From contig JAWKZN010000001.1 in assembly GCA_041395945.1 (NCBI GenBank), forward strand, positions 682,001-746,000: a stretch of 64,000 nt of DNA, in the 5' to 3' direction. Of this stretch, positions 1 through 8,400 are shown piece after piece. The stretch's first letter is position 1. Each line of letters starts with the position of its first letter. Under the pieces are notes generated by a model. That model searched no databases and was not told the origin of the DNA. It was given only the letters and a program-made list of their open reading frames with translations. The position numbers and the translations under genes were made by a program. The stretch comes from Pseudomonadales bacterium (GTDB lineage Bacteria > Pseudomonadota > Gammaproteobacteria > Pseudomonadales > Azotimanducaceae).

Positions 1-840
1 ATCCGCACCCTGGCGGCACAGACCCTCGAGGTGAAAACCTCGCCCTACCGCTTCGCGGCGAGCAAAAGCGAGTATCTGAGTGCGGTGGAAGCCATAGGGC
101 TGCCCTGCGTGGTGAAACCTGTGATGAGCTCGTCGGGCAAGGGGCAGTCCCTGGTCCGTGAGGCTGGCGATGTCGCAAGAGCCTGGGATCACGCCCAGTC
201 GGCCGGGCGGGCCGGGGCCGGGAAAGTCATCGTTGAAGGCTTCGTGGACTTCGACTACGAAATCACCCTGCTGACCGTCCGGCATGCCGGTGGTACCGCT
301 TTCTGTGCGCCCATCGGTCATCGCCAGGAGGCGGGCGACTACCGGGAGTCCTGGCAGCCCCAGCCGATGTCCGCGACCGCGCTGGCGGCAGCCGAAGACA
401 TTGCGGCGCGGGTTACGGGGGAACTGGGCGGACAGGGTCTGTTCGGTGTGGAGTTCTTTGTGAAAGGGGATGAGGTGTATTTCAGCGAAGTCAGTCCCCG
501 CCCGCACGATACCGGACTGGTGACCCTGATCAGTCAGGATCTCTCGGAATTCGCCCTGCACGCCCGTGCGATTCTCGGCCTGCCGATTCCCGCCATCAGG
601 CAGTTTGGCGCTGCGGCGTCTGCGGTGATCCTGGTGGCAGGCAATTCTGCCGCGCCCCGCTTTGCAGGTGTCGATCGGGCACTTGCCGAGCCGGATACCC
701 AGATCAGACTGTTCGGTAAACCTGAAGTACGCGGCGAGCGACGCATGGGTGTCGCCCTCGCGCTTGGTGCGTCAATTGACGCGGCGCGGGCAGCGGCGAT
801 ACGCGCAGCATCCGCGGTAGAAGTTGCTTTCGACGACTGA
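1..840 (+). CDS. purT: Formate-dependent GAR transformylase PurT, 3' part (5' end outside window)
   Basis: PurT makes formyl-GAR from glycinamide ribonucleotide, formate and ATP in cytosolic purine synthesis. The frame is open from base 1, so the start lies upstream. ATP-grasp family hallmarks are visible: KPVMSSSGKGQS (the glycine-rich ATP loop), EVSPRPHDTG (the metal/ATP-binding part of the grasp fold) and a C-terminal FGKPEVRGERRMGVALA segment typical of PurT rather than PurK. About 280 residues are present of a family length near 390, so roughly the N-terminal quarter is missing. A GTG at 31 is internal and should not be taken as the start. The gene ends with TGA at 838-840 and a 378-base leader region precedes leuA. 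Confidence 0.93.
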   Translation: MRTLAAQTLEVKTSPYRFAASKSEYLSAVEAIGLPCVVKPVMSSSGKGQSLVREAGDVARAWDHAQSAGRAGAGKVIVEGFVDFDYEITLLTVRHAGGTAFCAPIGHRQEAGDYRESWQPQPMSATALAAAEDIAARVTGELGGQGLFGVEFFVKGDEVYFSEVSPRPHDTGLVTLISQDLSEFALHARAILGLPIPAIRQFGAAASAVILVAGNSAAPRFAGVDRALAEPDTQIRLFGKPEVRGERRMGVALALGASIDAARAAAIRAASAVEVAFDD

Positions 841-905
841 TCGGCGCTGACTTTCGCTTCTGCTGTGAAAAAACCGCTGTCCGGAGGTTGGGTAAACCCC
901 GGGGC

Positions 906-934
906 TTGGCAAGAACGGCGGACGTGGCTATAGT
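906..934 (+). promoter_or_regulatory. Probable sigma-70 promoter of the leuA leader transcript
   Basis: TTGGCA at 906-911 and TATAGT at 929-934 are separated by 17 bases, which is close to the sigma-70 optimum. The predicted transcription start near 940-942 falls at the GTG that opens the leucine-rich leader ORF. The leader would then be read from a leaderless or almost leaderless message, unless a second promoter lies further upstream. Confidence 0.6.
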
Positions 935-940
935 TGCCGG

Positions 941-1033
941 GTGAATTTATCCAGCACACAAGACTTCGCTAATGCTGCACCAGCGTTTCCGCTGAGCGCA
1001 CTGCTGTCTCTGAGCCTGCTCCTGCCGGGCTGA
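941..1033 (+). CDS. leuL: Leucine-rich leader peptide upstream of leuA
   Basis: A 30-codon ORF starts with GTG at 941 and ends with TGA at 1031-1033. Its last 13 codons contain seven leucines, giving the run LSALLSLSLLLPG just before the stop. A leucine-codon cluster in a short ORF directly ahead of leuA is the classical sign of leucine-responsive ribosome-mediated attenuation. The stop codon is embedded in a perfect hairpin, GCCGGG/CCCGGC at 1024-1039. No Shine-Dalgarno sequence precedes the GTG, and the likely transcription start coincides with it. No clear U-tailed terminator follows, so the mechanism (transcriptional or translational) is not settled. The gene is named by context and codon content only. 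Confidence 0.6.
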   Translation: MNLSSTQDFANAAPAFPLSALLSLSLLLPG

Positions 1034-1218
1034 CCCGGCACACACACTCTCTACAGGGCTCCATCTGCCCACCGCAAACAAAACCACCCACCTCGGAGTA
1101 GATCCGGAGTGATGCCGTACATGGATCTGCTCCATTGGTATCATCCACGGCACCCCGGGCGGCTGGTTGAATCGTCGTCAAAGATTAATCAGAGGCCGCG
1201 CATTGCGCGGATTGCACA
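1024..1218 (+). promoter_or_regulatory. Structured leader between the leucine peptide and leuA
   Basis: This stretch holds several inverted repeats. A 6-bp stem, GCCGGG-CTGA-CCCGGC, at 1024-1039 covers the leader stop. An imperfect stem lies around 1110-1146 (GATG...ATGGA against TCCAT...CATC). A perfect CCGCGC-ATT-GCGCGG hairpin at 1196-1210 ends only eight bases before the leuA ATG at 1219. None has a run of T residues behind it. The last hairpin overlaps where a ribosome-binding site would be, and no Shine-Dalgarno motif is visible before leuA. Control of leuA translation by alternative folding is therefore plausible but inferred. Confidence 0.4.
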
Positions 1219-2943
1219 ATGAGTGAGCAAAGTTCCAGTTCAGCCACAGCGGGCCGTACGCAGGCCGCGACCTCCGGTGCACGCGCCGCAGGGCGGATGC
1301 CCTTTCAGAAGTATCGACGCTTCGAGCCCATAGCCCTGCCGGACCGCCAGTGGCCGTCCCGGACCATAGATCGGGCACCCCGGTGGTGCAGTGTTGATCT
1401 GCGGGATGGCAACCAGGCGCTGATCGATCCCATGAATGTGGAAGAAAAGCTGCGCATGTGGGAACTGCTGCTGGCGATCGGCTTTGCGGAGATCGAAGTC
1501 GGATTTCCTGCAGCTTCCCAGCCGGATTTCGATTTCATTCGCCGCATCATCGACGAAGGCCGAATTCCACCCGGTGTGTCGATTCAGATTCTCTGCCAGG
1601 CCAGGGAAGAACTGATCGAGCGCAGTGTGGAAGCACTGCAGGGCGTGCGCTCGGTGATTTTCCATCTCTACAACTCCACTTCGGAACTGCAGCGACGGGT
1701 CGTGTTCGGTATGGAGCGTTCGGGCATCGTCGATCTTGCCGTGCGAGGGACGCGCCTGGTGAAAGCCGGGCTGGCGAATTTCGATGCGGATGTGACCTTC
1801 GAGTACTCACCGGAAAGTTTCACCGGAACGGAACTGGATTTTGCCGTGGAGATCTGTGATGCCGTGGCCGAAACCTGGGGTGCCACCGTCGCGAAACCCA
1901 TGATTGTGAATCTGCCTTCGACGGTGGAAATGTCCACGCCGAACATCTACGCCGACCAGATCGAGTGGTTCATCCGAAACTTCCACAATCGGGACAAGGC
2001 GGTAATCAGTCTCCATACACACAACGACCGGGGTACCGGTGTGGCTGCGACAGAACTTGCTCTGATGGCGGGTGCGCAGCGGGTTGAAGGCACCCTGTTC
2101 GGCAATGGTGAGCGCACGGGAAACTGCGACATTGTTACCATGGCGATGAACATGTTCAGCCAGGGCGTGGATCCCCAGCTCGACTTCCGGGATATGCCGA
2201 ACATCCGCGCGGCAGTGGAAGAGATCAACAAGCTGCCCGTGCACGAGCGCCATCCCTATGCAGGCGACCTGGTATTCACTGCCTTTTCAGGCTCTCATCA
2301 GGATGCCATCAAGAAGGGCATGTCCCGGGTGGATCGAGCACACTGGGAGGTGCCTTATCTGCCGATCGATCCGGAGGATGTCGGCTCTTCCTACAAGGAG
2401 ACCGTGCGGGTCAACAGCCAGTCCGGCAAAGGCGGTGTGGGCTTCATCCTGGAAGAGTTCCACGGCATTTCCCTGCCGCGGGAGATGCTGGTTGAGTTCT
2501 CCAGAGTGGTTCAGAAAATGACGGAAACCCTGGACCGGGAAATCAAATCCGGAGAAATTCTCGACGCGTTCCTGAAGGAGTATGTTGTCGAAGGCGGTCC
2601 CTATCGGCTCGTCGACTACGACCTTCTGAGCGGACGCAGTGACGATCAGCGCTGTGTTGCACGGGTGATCGTCTCGGAGCAGCAGGTGACTATCGACGGG
2701 GAAGGATCGGGGCCGATCGAGGCGTTTGTGAACGGCATGGTGCAGACGCTGAACGAACCGCTGAACATCATCGATTATCACGAGCACGCGTTAACCACAG
2801 GTAAGGATGCCCAGGCGATCTGCCTGCTGGCCATAGACGATCCGGGCGGCGGACGCTGTCATGGGGCCGGGGTCAGTCGCAACACGATCACTGCCTCGCT
2901 GATGGCGATCATCTCCGCGTTGAACCGGCGCTGGAAGGGCTGA
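1219..2943 (+). CDS. leuA: 2-isopropylmalate synthase LeuA
   Basis: LeuA condenses acetyl-CoA with 2-ketoisovalerate in the first committed step of leucine biosynthesis. The 574-residue protein belongs to the long LeuA class also found in pseudomonads, actinobacteria and yeast. The HMGL-like TIM-barrel carries DLRDGNQAL (residues 60-68) and the metal-binding HTHNDRGTG motif, and a C-terminal LeuA dimer/regulatory domain follows (VDYDLLSGRSDDQ onward). The first 26 residues are low-complexity Ser/Ala/Thr, so the in-frame ATG at 1297 (MPFQKYRRFEP) is an alternative start. ATG 1219 is kept as the longest start; neither has a strong Shine-Dalgarno sequence. A leucine-rich leader ORF upstream points to leucine-responsive control. 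Confidence 0.95.
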   Translation: MSEQSSSSATAGRTQAATSGARAAGRMPFQKYRRFEPIALPDRQWPSRTIDRAPRWCSVDLRDGNQALIDPMNVEEKLRMWELLLAIGFAEIEVGFPAASQPDFDFIRRIIDEGRIPPGVSIQILCQAREELIERSVEALQGVRSVIFHLYNSTSELQRRVVFGMERSGIVDLAVRGTRLVKAGLANFDADVTFEYSPESFTGTELDFAVEICDAVAETWGATVAKPMIVNLPSTVEMSTPNIYADQIEWFIRNFHNRDKAVISLHTHNDRGTGVAATELALMAGAQRVEGTLFGNGERTGNCDIVTMAMNMFSQGVDPQLDFRDMPNIRAAVEEINKLPVHERHPYAGDLVFTAFSGSHQDAIKKGMSRVDRAHWEVPYLPIDPEDVGSSYKETVRVNSQSGKGGVGFILEEFHGISLPREMLVEFSRVVQKMTETLDREIKSGEILDAFLKEYVVEGGPYRLVDYDLLSGRSDDQRCVARVIVSEQQVTIDGEGSGPIEAFVNGMVQTLNEPLNIIDYHEHALTTGKDAQAICLLAIDDPGGGRCHGAGVSRNTITASLMAIISALNRRWKG

Positions 2944-2955
2944 TCTGAAACGGAG

Positions 2956-2998
2956 GTGGCCTGGCGCTCCCTCTGACGCTGGTGGTGTGCCAGGCAAC
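2956..2998. terminator. Inverted repeat between convergent leuA and corB-like gene
   Basis: GTGGCCTGGC at 2956-2965 can pair with GCCAGGCAAC at 2989-2998, with one mismatch and a 23-base loop. It lies between the convergent stop codons of leuA and the CorB-like gene, where a bidirectional terminator is expected. No T-tract flanks it on either strand, so intrinsic termination is only a possibility. Confidence 0.3.
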
Positions 2999-3029
2999 CG
3001 CCAACTGACTGGCCCGCTTCGCGGCTGCC

Positions 3030-4322
3030 TCAGTGATCTTCGACGGGCAACGGCGGGCGGTCCAGTCGTTTGATCTTCAGCGCCTTGATCACGTTGTCCT
3101 TGATCTGCAGGGTTTCGATCAGGTAGTCGTGCACTTTCAGGCACAGGTTGTTTTCCGGAATCGCCTCGAGGTGCTCCAGCACAAGACCATTGAGTGTTTT
3201 CGGTCCGTTGGTGGGCAGATCCCAGCCCAGGGCGCGATTGATGTCCCGCAGCACGGCGAGGCCGTCGATCAGAAAGTAGCCGTCGTCCTGGGGAATGATC
3301 TCGGGGAGGGCGGCAGCGTAGTCCGTAGTGAACTCGCCAACGATCTCTTCGAGGATGTCTTCAAGGGTGACGATGCCGCGTATCTCACCGTACTCGTCTA
3401 CCACCAGAGCCACGCGCTTCTTCTCGTTCTTGAAGTGAATGAGCTGGGTGTGCAGGGGTGTGGCTTCCGGGACGAAGTAGGGCTCCTCGGTGAGTTGAAG
3501 AATGTCTGCCTTGGTGAGCTGTTCGGAATTCGACTGCCGTGGCAGATGTTTGGCTATGCGGCGCAGGTGCAGAATGCCGATGATGTTGTTGATGTTTTCC
3601 TGATACACGGGTAACCGGGTGTGCTGACTGGCGGCCATCAGATCGAAAATGTGGTTGATGTCGTCATCCATATCGATGCCGACGATTTCACTGCGAGGCA
3701 CCATGATGTCGTCCACCGTGACCTTCTCGAGATCCAGCACACCGAGCAGCATGTGTTGTCTCTGGCCGGGAATCCCTGCCCCTTCGTTGACCACTGTGCG
3801 CAGTTCTTCCACGCTCAGGCTGTCGACGTCATCCTCATCCGGGTGGGGCAGAAAGGGTTTCACCAGCCAGTTGGCAATGGTGTTCACAAACCAGACACCG
3901 GGATAAAACAGCCGCAGCAGGGGTTCGAGCACATAGGCTGAAGGAAAGGCGATGGCTTCCGGCGTTCGAGCAGCGATCGTCTTGGGTGCGACTTCCGCGA
4001 AAATCAGGAAAAACAGAGTGAGCAATACCGGTGCCAGCACCACGCCGTATTCGCCCAGATAGCGGATGCCGATGATGGTCCCGATGCTGGCGGCGGTGAA
4101 GTTCACCAGATTGTTGCCAAGCAGAATCATGCCCAGCAGCCGATCCGGGCGTTTCAGCAGCCGATTGGCCTTGCGCGCGCCGCGATGACGCTCCTTCACA
4201 AGATGCCGCAGACGATAGCGGTTCAGGCCGATCATTGCCGTTTCGGAGCCGGAGAAATACGCCGACAGTGCGGTGAGCAGCAGAACAATGCCGATGAGAA
4301 CAAACCCCGGAAGATCCGACAT
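3030..4322 (-). CDS. CorB/YfjD-type membrane protein (DUF21-CBS-CorC_HlyC)
   Basis: This 430-residue inner-membrane protein has the UPF0053/HlyC-CorC architecture. An N-terminal DUF21 region has about four hydrophobic segments (VLIGIVLLLTALSAYFSGSE, MILLGNNLVNFTAASIGTI and others). A CBS pair follows around residues 205-330 (IMVPRSEIVGIDMDD, VVDEYGEIRGIVTLEDILEEIVGE), and a C-terminal CorC_HlyC domain (ALGWDLPTNGPKTLNGLVLEHL). Family members are linked to magnesium and cobalt transport or resistance, though the substrate cannot be read from sequence. The start overlaps the ypjD stop as TGATG at 4320-4324, so the two genes are translationally coupled. The ypjD-yfjD pair divergent from ffh is a common gammaproteobacterial arrangement. 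Confidence 0.9.
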   Translation of the reverse strand: MSDLPGFVLIGIVLLLTALSAYFSGSETAMIGLNRYRLRHLVKERHRGARKANRLLKRPDRLLGMILLGNNLVNFTAASIGTIIGIRYLGEYGVVLAPVLLTLFFLIFAEVAPKTIAARTPEAIAFPSAYVLEPLLRLFYPGVWFVNTIANWLVKPFLPHPDEDDVDSLSVEELRTVVNEGAGIPGQRQHMLLGVLDLEKVTVDDIMVPRSEIVGIDMDDDINHIFDLMAASQHTRLPVYQENINNIIGILHLRRIAKHLPRQSNSEQLTKADILQLTEEPYFVPEATPLHTQLIHFKNEKKRVALVVDEYGEIRGIVTLEDILEEIVGEFTTDYAAALPEIIPQDDGYFLIDGLAVLRDINRALGWDLPTNGPKTLNGLVLEHLEAIPENNLCLKVHDYLIETLQIKDNVIKALKIKRLDRPPLPVEDH

Positions 4323-5164
4323 CAGTGTTCCAACAGGACCTCAATCACGAATTTGCTGCCGAAGTAGCCCAGTACCAGCAGTGCGAAGGCCAGCAGGGTC
4401 CAGCGCACAGCCGTGGCGCCGCGCCAGCCGAACAGGCGATGACCGGCGAGAAGCGCGGCGTACACGCCCCAGGAAGCGAGTGCGAGCAGGGTGTGGTGTG
4501 CCACCCGCTGGGCAAACATGTCTTCGAGAAACAGAAAGCCGCTGAGGATGGCCAGGGTCAGCACGCAGATGCCGGCCCAGAGCAGGTTGAACAGCAGGGT
4601 TTCCATGGTCTGCAGCGGCGGCAGCACACGCAGCAATCGGATGGTCTTCTTGCGATGCAGGCGGTGTTCGAGGAGGGCAACCAGAACCGACTGACAAGCT
4701 GCCATGAACAGAATGCTGTAAGCGGCGATTGAGAGCGCGATATGGCCCAGCAGAGCGCCGCCCAGCGTCGCCAGGGGTATCACGGTGGCAGGTGAGCCGC
4801 CCCAGATCAGAGCGGCGATCACGCCTGCAGCAGCCAGGGGCTGGATGAGCATCAGCAGGTTCAATACCGGCAGGCGGGTAGCGGCAAGCAGCACACTCAC
4901 CAGCATGATCCAGCTCACCAGGCTGGCAGAGGAGGACAGCCCGAGGTTGAGCCCGGTGTTCGTAGCGATCATGTGGAAGTCGGCGGAGGCATGCAGAACT
5001 GCACCCGCAGTGGCGAGCGCGATCAGAAGCGGGGTTCTGGCCTCGGTACTTTCTGAAAAACTGCGGTACTGAAGAAAGGCGCCGGTGAGATAGGCGGTTG
5101 CCGCGCCGACACCCATCACCGCGCTGACGGTTGAGACCATGGCTGAGAGTTTGTCATAAGCCAA
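4322..5164 (-). CDS. ypjD: YpjD, CcsA/CcmC-like cytochrome c assembly family membrane protein
   Basis: This 280-residue polytopic inner-membrane protein of the CytC_asm family has about eight hydrophobic segments. They include VVSTVSAVMGVGAATAYLTG near the N-terminus, an ALIWGGSPATVIPLATLGGALLGHIALSIAAYSIL region and SWGVYAALLAGHRLFGWRGA near the C-terminus. Such proteins resemble haem-handling CcsA/CcmC subunits, but YpjD is not part of a cytochrome c maturation cluster here. A proposed role with the neighbouring CorB-type protein in metal ion homeostasis is family knowledge, not shown by this sequence. The gene diverges from ffh, and its stop overlaps the next gene's start. Confidence 0.85.
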   Translation of the reverse strand: MAYDKLSAMVSTVSAVMGVGAATAYLTGAFLQYRSFSESTEARTPLLIALATAGAVLHASADFHMIATNTGLNLGLSSSASLVSWIMLVSVLLAATRLPVLNLLMLIQPLAAAGVIAALIWGGSPATVIPLATLGGALLGHIALSIAAYSILFMAACQSVLVALLEHRLHRKKTIRLLRVLPPLQTMETLLFNLLWAGICVLTLAILSGFLFLEDMFAQRVAHHTLLALASWGVYAALLAGHRLFGWRGATAVRWTLLAFALLVLGYFGSKFVIEVLLEH

Positions 5165-5180
5165 TCAAAGCGTGAAGAGT

Positions 5181-5186
5181 TATAAT
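5181..5186 (+). promoter_or_regulatory. Candidate -10 element for ffh
   Basis: A perfect TATAAT lies 55 bases upstream of the ffh ATG, in the 76-base divergent gap between ypjD and ffh. No convincing -35 hexamer is seen at 16-18 bases; the nearest TTGTCA (5151-5156) is 24 bases away. Confidence 0.4.
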
Positions 5187-5240
5187 CTGCGGCTTTTCCA
5201 GAGCAGCCCGGCGCTTAAGTCTGGGTATGCGAGGTTGTTC

Positions 5241-6605
5241 ATGTTCGAGAATCTGACGGAGCGATTGACCACCACCCTGCGACAGGTGTCGGGTCGGGGT
5301 CGGCTCTCCGAAGAAAACATCACCGAAGCATTGCGGGACGTCCGCATGGCGCTGCTCGAGGCGGATGTCGCCCTGCCGGTGGTGAAGTCGTTTACCGACA
5401 GCGTCAAGGCGGCCGCCCTGGGTCAGTCGATCTCCAGCGCGCTGAATCCCGGTGAAGCCTTCATCAAGATCGTTCACTCGGAACTCGTGCGGGTGATGGG
5501 TGAGGCCAACAATGCCTTGAACCTGGCAATCACCCCGCCCGCGATCGTGCTGATGGCCGGACTCCAGGGTGCAGGCAAAACCACCACTGTGGCCAAACTC
5601 GCCCGCCTGTTGAAGCAGCGGGAAAAGAAGAAAGTGGCTGTGGTCAGCGCCGACGTCTATCGACCGGCGGCCATTGATCAGCTGCGCACCCTCGCAGGCG
5701 AAGTCGGTGCCCAGTTCGTGGAATCCGACCCGTCAGAAAAGCCCCTGGAGATCGCCAGGCGGGCAGTGGCGGAGGCAAAGACCCAGTTCGCCGATGTGCT
5801 GATTGTGGATACCGCAGGGCGCCTGGCGATCGATGCGGAAATGATGGAGGAGATCCGCGCGCTGCATGGCGCGCTCAAGCCCATCGAGACGCTGTTCGTG
5901 GTGGATGCCATGACCGGCCAGGACGCAGCCAACACCGCTCAGGCGTTCAATGAGGCCCTGCCGCTGACCGGCGTTGTGCTGGCCAAAGCCGATGGCGATG
6001 CGCGTGGTGGGGCGGCGCTGTCCGTACGCAGCATCACCGGAAAACCGATCAAATTCATCGGCATGGGGGAGGGTGTTGATGCACTCGAGCCCTTCCATCC
6101 GGAGCGGCTGGCATCACGCATCCTCGGTATGGGGGACGTGCTCACCCTGATCGAGGAGGCAGAGCGCAAGATCGATAAACAGAAGGCGGAGAAGCTCGCC
6201 AGGAAGATCCAGCGGGGCGCCAAGTTCGATCTGGAGGACTTTCGCGATCAGCTCGCCCAGATGGCCAATATGGGTGGTATCGGCAGCATGCTGGAAAAGA
6301 TGCCGGGTATGGCGCAACTGCCCCAGGCGGCCCAGAGCCAGGTAAACGATACCGCTTTCACCCGAATGGGCGTGATCATCGACTCCATGACTCCCCAGGA
6401 GCGTCGTTTCCCGGATCTGATCAATGGCTCCCGCAAGCGCCGCATTGCCATGGGCAGCGGGACCCAGGTGCCGGACGTGAACCGCCTGCTCAAGCAGCAC
6501 AAGCAGATGCAGAAGATGATGAAGAAGGTCAGCAAAAAGGGTGGCATGCAGAAAATGATGCGTGGCATTCAGGGGATGCGTCCCCCCAAGGGCTTCCAGC
6601 GCTGA
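5241..6605 (+). CDS. ffh: Signal recognition particle GTPase Ffh
   Basis: Ffh binds 4.5S RNA and signal anchors of nascent inner-membrane proteins and delivers ribosomes to FtsY. From ATG 5241 the protein is 454 residues, the usual length (E. coli 453). The N domain (MFENLTERLTTTL) is followed by the G domain with GLQGAGKTTT (P loop), DTAGR and AKADGDARGG, then the methionine-rich M domain (GGIGSMLEKMPGM, KQMQKMMKKV, MQKMMRGIQGM) that binds RNA and signal peptide. The frame stays open to a start at 5172, but the extra 23 residues do not look like the family and the promoter element lies inside that stretch, so 5241 is preferred. Confidence 0.97.
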   Translation: MFENLTERLTTTLRQVSGRGRLSEENITEALRDVRMALLEADVALPVVKSFTDSVKAAALGQSISSALNPGEAFIKIVHSELVRVMGEANNALNLAITPPAIVLMAGLQGAGKTTTVAKLARLLKQREKKKVAVVSADVYRPAAIDQLRTLAGEVGAQFVESDPSEKPLEIARRAVAEAKTQFADVLIVDTAGRLAIDAEMMEEIRALHGALKPIETLFVVDAMTGQDAANTAQAFNEALPLTGVVLAKADGDARGGAALSVRSITGKPIKFIGMGEGVDALEPFHPERLASRILGMGDVLTLIEEAERKIDKQKAEKLARKIQRGAKFDLEDFRDQLAQMANMGGIGSMLEKMPGMAQLPQAAQSQVNDTAFTRMGVIIDSMTPQERRFPDLINGSRKRRIAMGSGTQVPDVNRLLKQHKQMQKMMKKVSKKGGMQKMMRGIQGMRPPKGFQR

Positions 6606-6614
6606 AGTCGCGGC

Positions 6615-6642
6615 TTGCAAGGCGGGCAGGTTCCATTACAAT
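6615..6642 (+). promoter_or_regulatory. Probable promoter of the rpsP-rimM-trmD-rplS operon
   Basis: TTGCAA at 6615-6620 and TACAAT at 6637-6642 are spaced by 16 bases, just after the ffh stop. The predicted start, near 6649, gives a 5' untranslated region of about 38 bases. It contains the 12-bp palindrome CTTAAGCTTAAG (6666-6677) immediately before the ribosome-binding site. Confidence 0.6.
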
Positions 6643-6686
6643 ACCGCGCCTTCCCAAGCCAACCGCTTAAGCTTAAGAGAATCTAG

Positions 6687-6953
6687 ATGGTAACGATCCG
6701 CCTGGCTCGACATGGGGCTAAAAAGACCCCCTTCTATCACATCACCGTTGCCGACCGTACGTCCTGCCGGGACGGCAGACACGTCGAGCGGCTGGGCTTC
6801 TACAACCCCATCGCCAAAGGCAAGTCTGAAGGCCTCCGGGTTGATCTCGAGCGGCTCGACTACTGGCTTTCCGTGGGCGCGCGTCCCTCGGATTCTGTGA
6901 AGAAACTTCTCAAGCAGGCCCGTCGCAACGCGGCCGCCCCTGCCGCTGCCTGA
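6687..6953 (+). CDS. rpsP: 30S ribosomal protein S16
   Basis: S16 is a small 30S assembly protein. The 88-residue product begins MVTIRLARHGAKKTPFYHI and contains VADRTSCRDGRHVERLGFYNP, the conserved S16 core, and a short Ala-rich tail. It opens the classical rpsP-rimM-trmD-rplS operon and has its own promoter downstream of ffh. Confidence 0.97.
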   Translation: MVTIRLARHGAKKTPFYHITVADRTSCRDGRHVERLGFYNPIAKGKSEGLRVDLERLDYWLSVGARPSDSVKKLLKQARRNAAAPAAA

Positions 6954-7012
6954 TCTGTCCGGTTGAGCGCAGCCGCCCAGCCGGCTGCGCCTTTTGCGCA
7001 GGTACCTCTGCC

Positions 7013-7570
7013 GTGTCCGTTCCCGTGACCTCCGCTGCTACCCGCCAGATGATCGTCATCGGCCGGGTCGGTGCACCCTATGGGGTGAAAGGCTGGGTGC
7101 GGGTCAGTACTTTCACCGATCCGCCGGAAAACCTCCTCGACTACAGACCCTGGTGGCTCAACGCGACGTCGCATCAGGACTCACCACCACTGGACCCGGA
7201 CGAGGGTTGGCGGAAAGTGGACGTGGTCGAAGCCCGCCCCCACCAGCAGGGGTTTGTCGCCCATCTTCGGGGCGTCGACGATCGTACCGCCGCTGAGCGG
7301 ATGCAGGGTGTCTGGATCGGGGTGCAGGCCGATCAGCTCGCGGAAACTGCTGAAGACGAGTATTACTGGCGTGATCTGGTCGGACTGACCGTCTTCAATA
7401 GCGCCGGCCACCGTCTGGGTACGGTGGATCGGCTTTTCGAGACAGGCGCTCAGGATGTGATGGTGATCAAGGGTGACAGCGGGGAAACTCTGATCCCCTT
7501 TCATCGCAACTTCGTCCTTGAAGTGGACCTGGCCGGGAACCGTCTGCTGGTCGACTGGGAGGAAATGTGA
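7013..7570 (+). CDS. rimM: Ribosome maturation factor RimM
   Basis: RimM helps assemble the 30S head and interacts with S19. The 185-residue protein has the N-terminal RimM barrel (MIVIGRVGAPYGVKGWVRVSTFTDP) and a C-terminal PRC-barrel-like domain (EYYWRDLVGLTVFNSAGHRLGTVDRLFETGAQDVMVI...LIPFHRNFVLEVDL). GTG 7013 is chosen because family members carry a short extension before the core; ATG 7049 is possible. The last four bases (GTGA, 7567-7570) overlap the trmD start. Confidence 0.95.
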   Translation: MSVPVTSAATRQMIVIGRVGAPYGVKGWVRVSTFTDPPENLLDYRPWWLNATSHQDSPPLDPDEGWRKVDVVEARPHQQGFVAHLRGVDDRTAAERMQGVWIGVQADQLAETAEDEYYWRDLVGLTVFNSAGHRLGTVDRLFETGAQDVMVIKGDSGETLIPFHRNFVLEVDLAGNRLLVDWEEM

Positions 7571-8340
7571 GCGCGAGGCTGTGGGCCGGCATCGTCACTC
7601 TGTTTCCCGATCTGGTGACCGGCTCAGCCGCAGCAGGTGTGCTGGGTCGGGCAGTCGAGCAGGGCATCATCGATCTGGATGTCTTTAATCCCCGGGACTT
7701 CGCCCGGGATCGGCACCGTACGGTAGACGATCGACCTTACGGCGGTGGACCGGGCATGGTCATGCAGGTCGAGCCGCTGCAGGCCGCACTGCAGGCCGCG
7801 AAAGACGCCGCAACCCGGCGCGGGCTGGATGTGCCGGTGATCTACCTGTCGCCCCAGGGGCGGCGATTGAATCAGCAGATCGTCCACGACCTGTCCCGGC
7901 GGCCGGGACTGATACTGCTCTGCGGGCGCTATGAGGGGGTGGATGAGCGGCTGCTGCTTGCCGAGGTGGACGAGCAGCTGTCCATTGGCGACTACGTCCT
8001 GACCGGAGGTGAGTTGCCGGCACTGGTGGTCCTGGATACTGTGTCAAGACACTTGCCAGGCACCCTGGGGAACAGCGCATCCGCGCTGGAAGAATCTCAT
8101 CTTGATGGTTTGCTCGATTACCCTCACTATACGCGCCCCGAGAATTGCGCCGCCGGCAGTGTGCCCGAGGTACTGATCAGCGGAGACCACAGCGCCATTC
8201 AGCGCTGGCGTTTGCGCGAATCCCTCAAGCGGACCTGGATACATCGGCCCGACCTGCTTTCCAGCAGGTCACTGACCGAGACGGAAAGACTGTTGCTGGC
8301 CGAACTCTTCGCAGAAGAGCTCAAACCCGCAGCAGGTTGA
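7567..8340 (+). CDS. trmD: tRNA (guanine37-N1)-methyltransferase TrmD
   Basis: TrmD methylates G37 next to the anticodon using S-adenosylmethionine, which prevents +1 frameshifting. The 257-residue SPOUT enzyme shows the N-terminal VTLFPDLV start, the RPYGGGPGMVMQVEPL loop, the trefoil-knot SAM site (LSPQGRRLNQQIV, LCGRYEGVDERLL, SIGDYVLTGGELPA) and the C-terminal RLRESLKRTWIHRPDLL helix. It starts with GTG inside the rimM stop overlap. Confidence 0.97.
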   Translation: MSARLWAGIVTLFPDLVTGSAAAGVLGRAVEQGIIDLDVFNPRDFARDRHRTVDDRPYGGGPGMVMQVEPLQAALQAAKDAATRRGLDVPVIYLSPQGRRLNQQIVHDLSRRPGLILLCGRYEGVDERLLLAEVDEQLSIGDYVLTGGELPALVVLDTVSRHLPGTLGNSASALEESHLDGLLDYPHYTRPENCAAGSVPEVLISGDHSAIQRWRLRESLKRTWIHRPDLLSSRSLTETERLLLAELFAEELKPAAG

Positions 8341-8400
8341 ATGAGACAACCCTGAGCGTGACTGTCAGGGTGAACAAGCGACACAACAGGAGCACCCATC

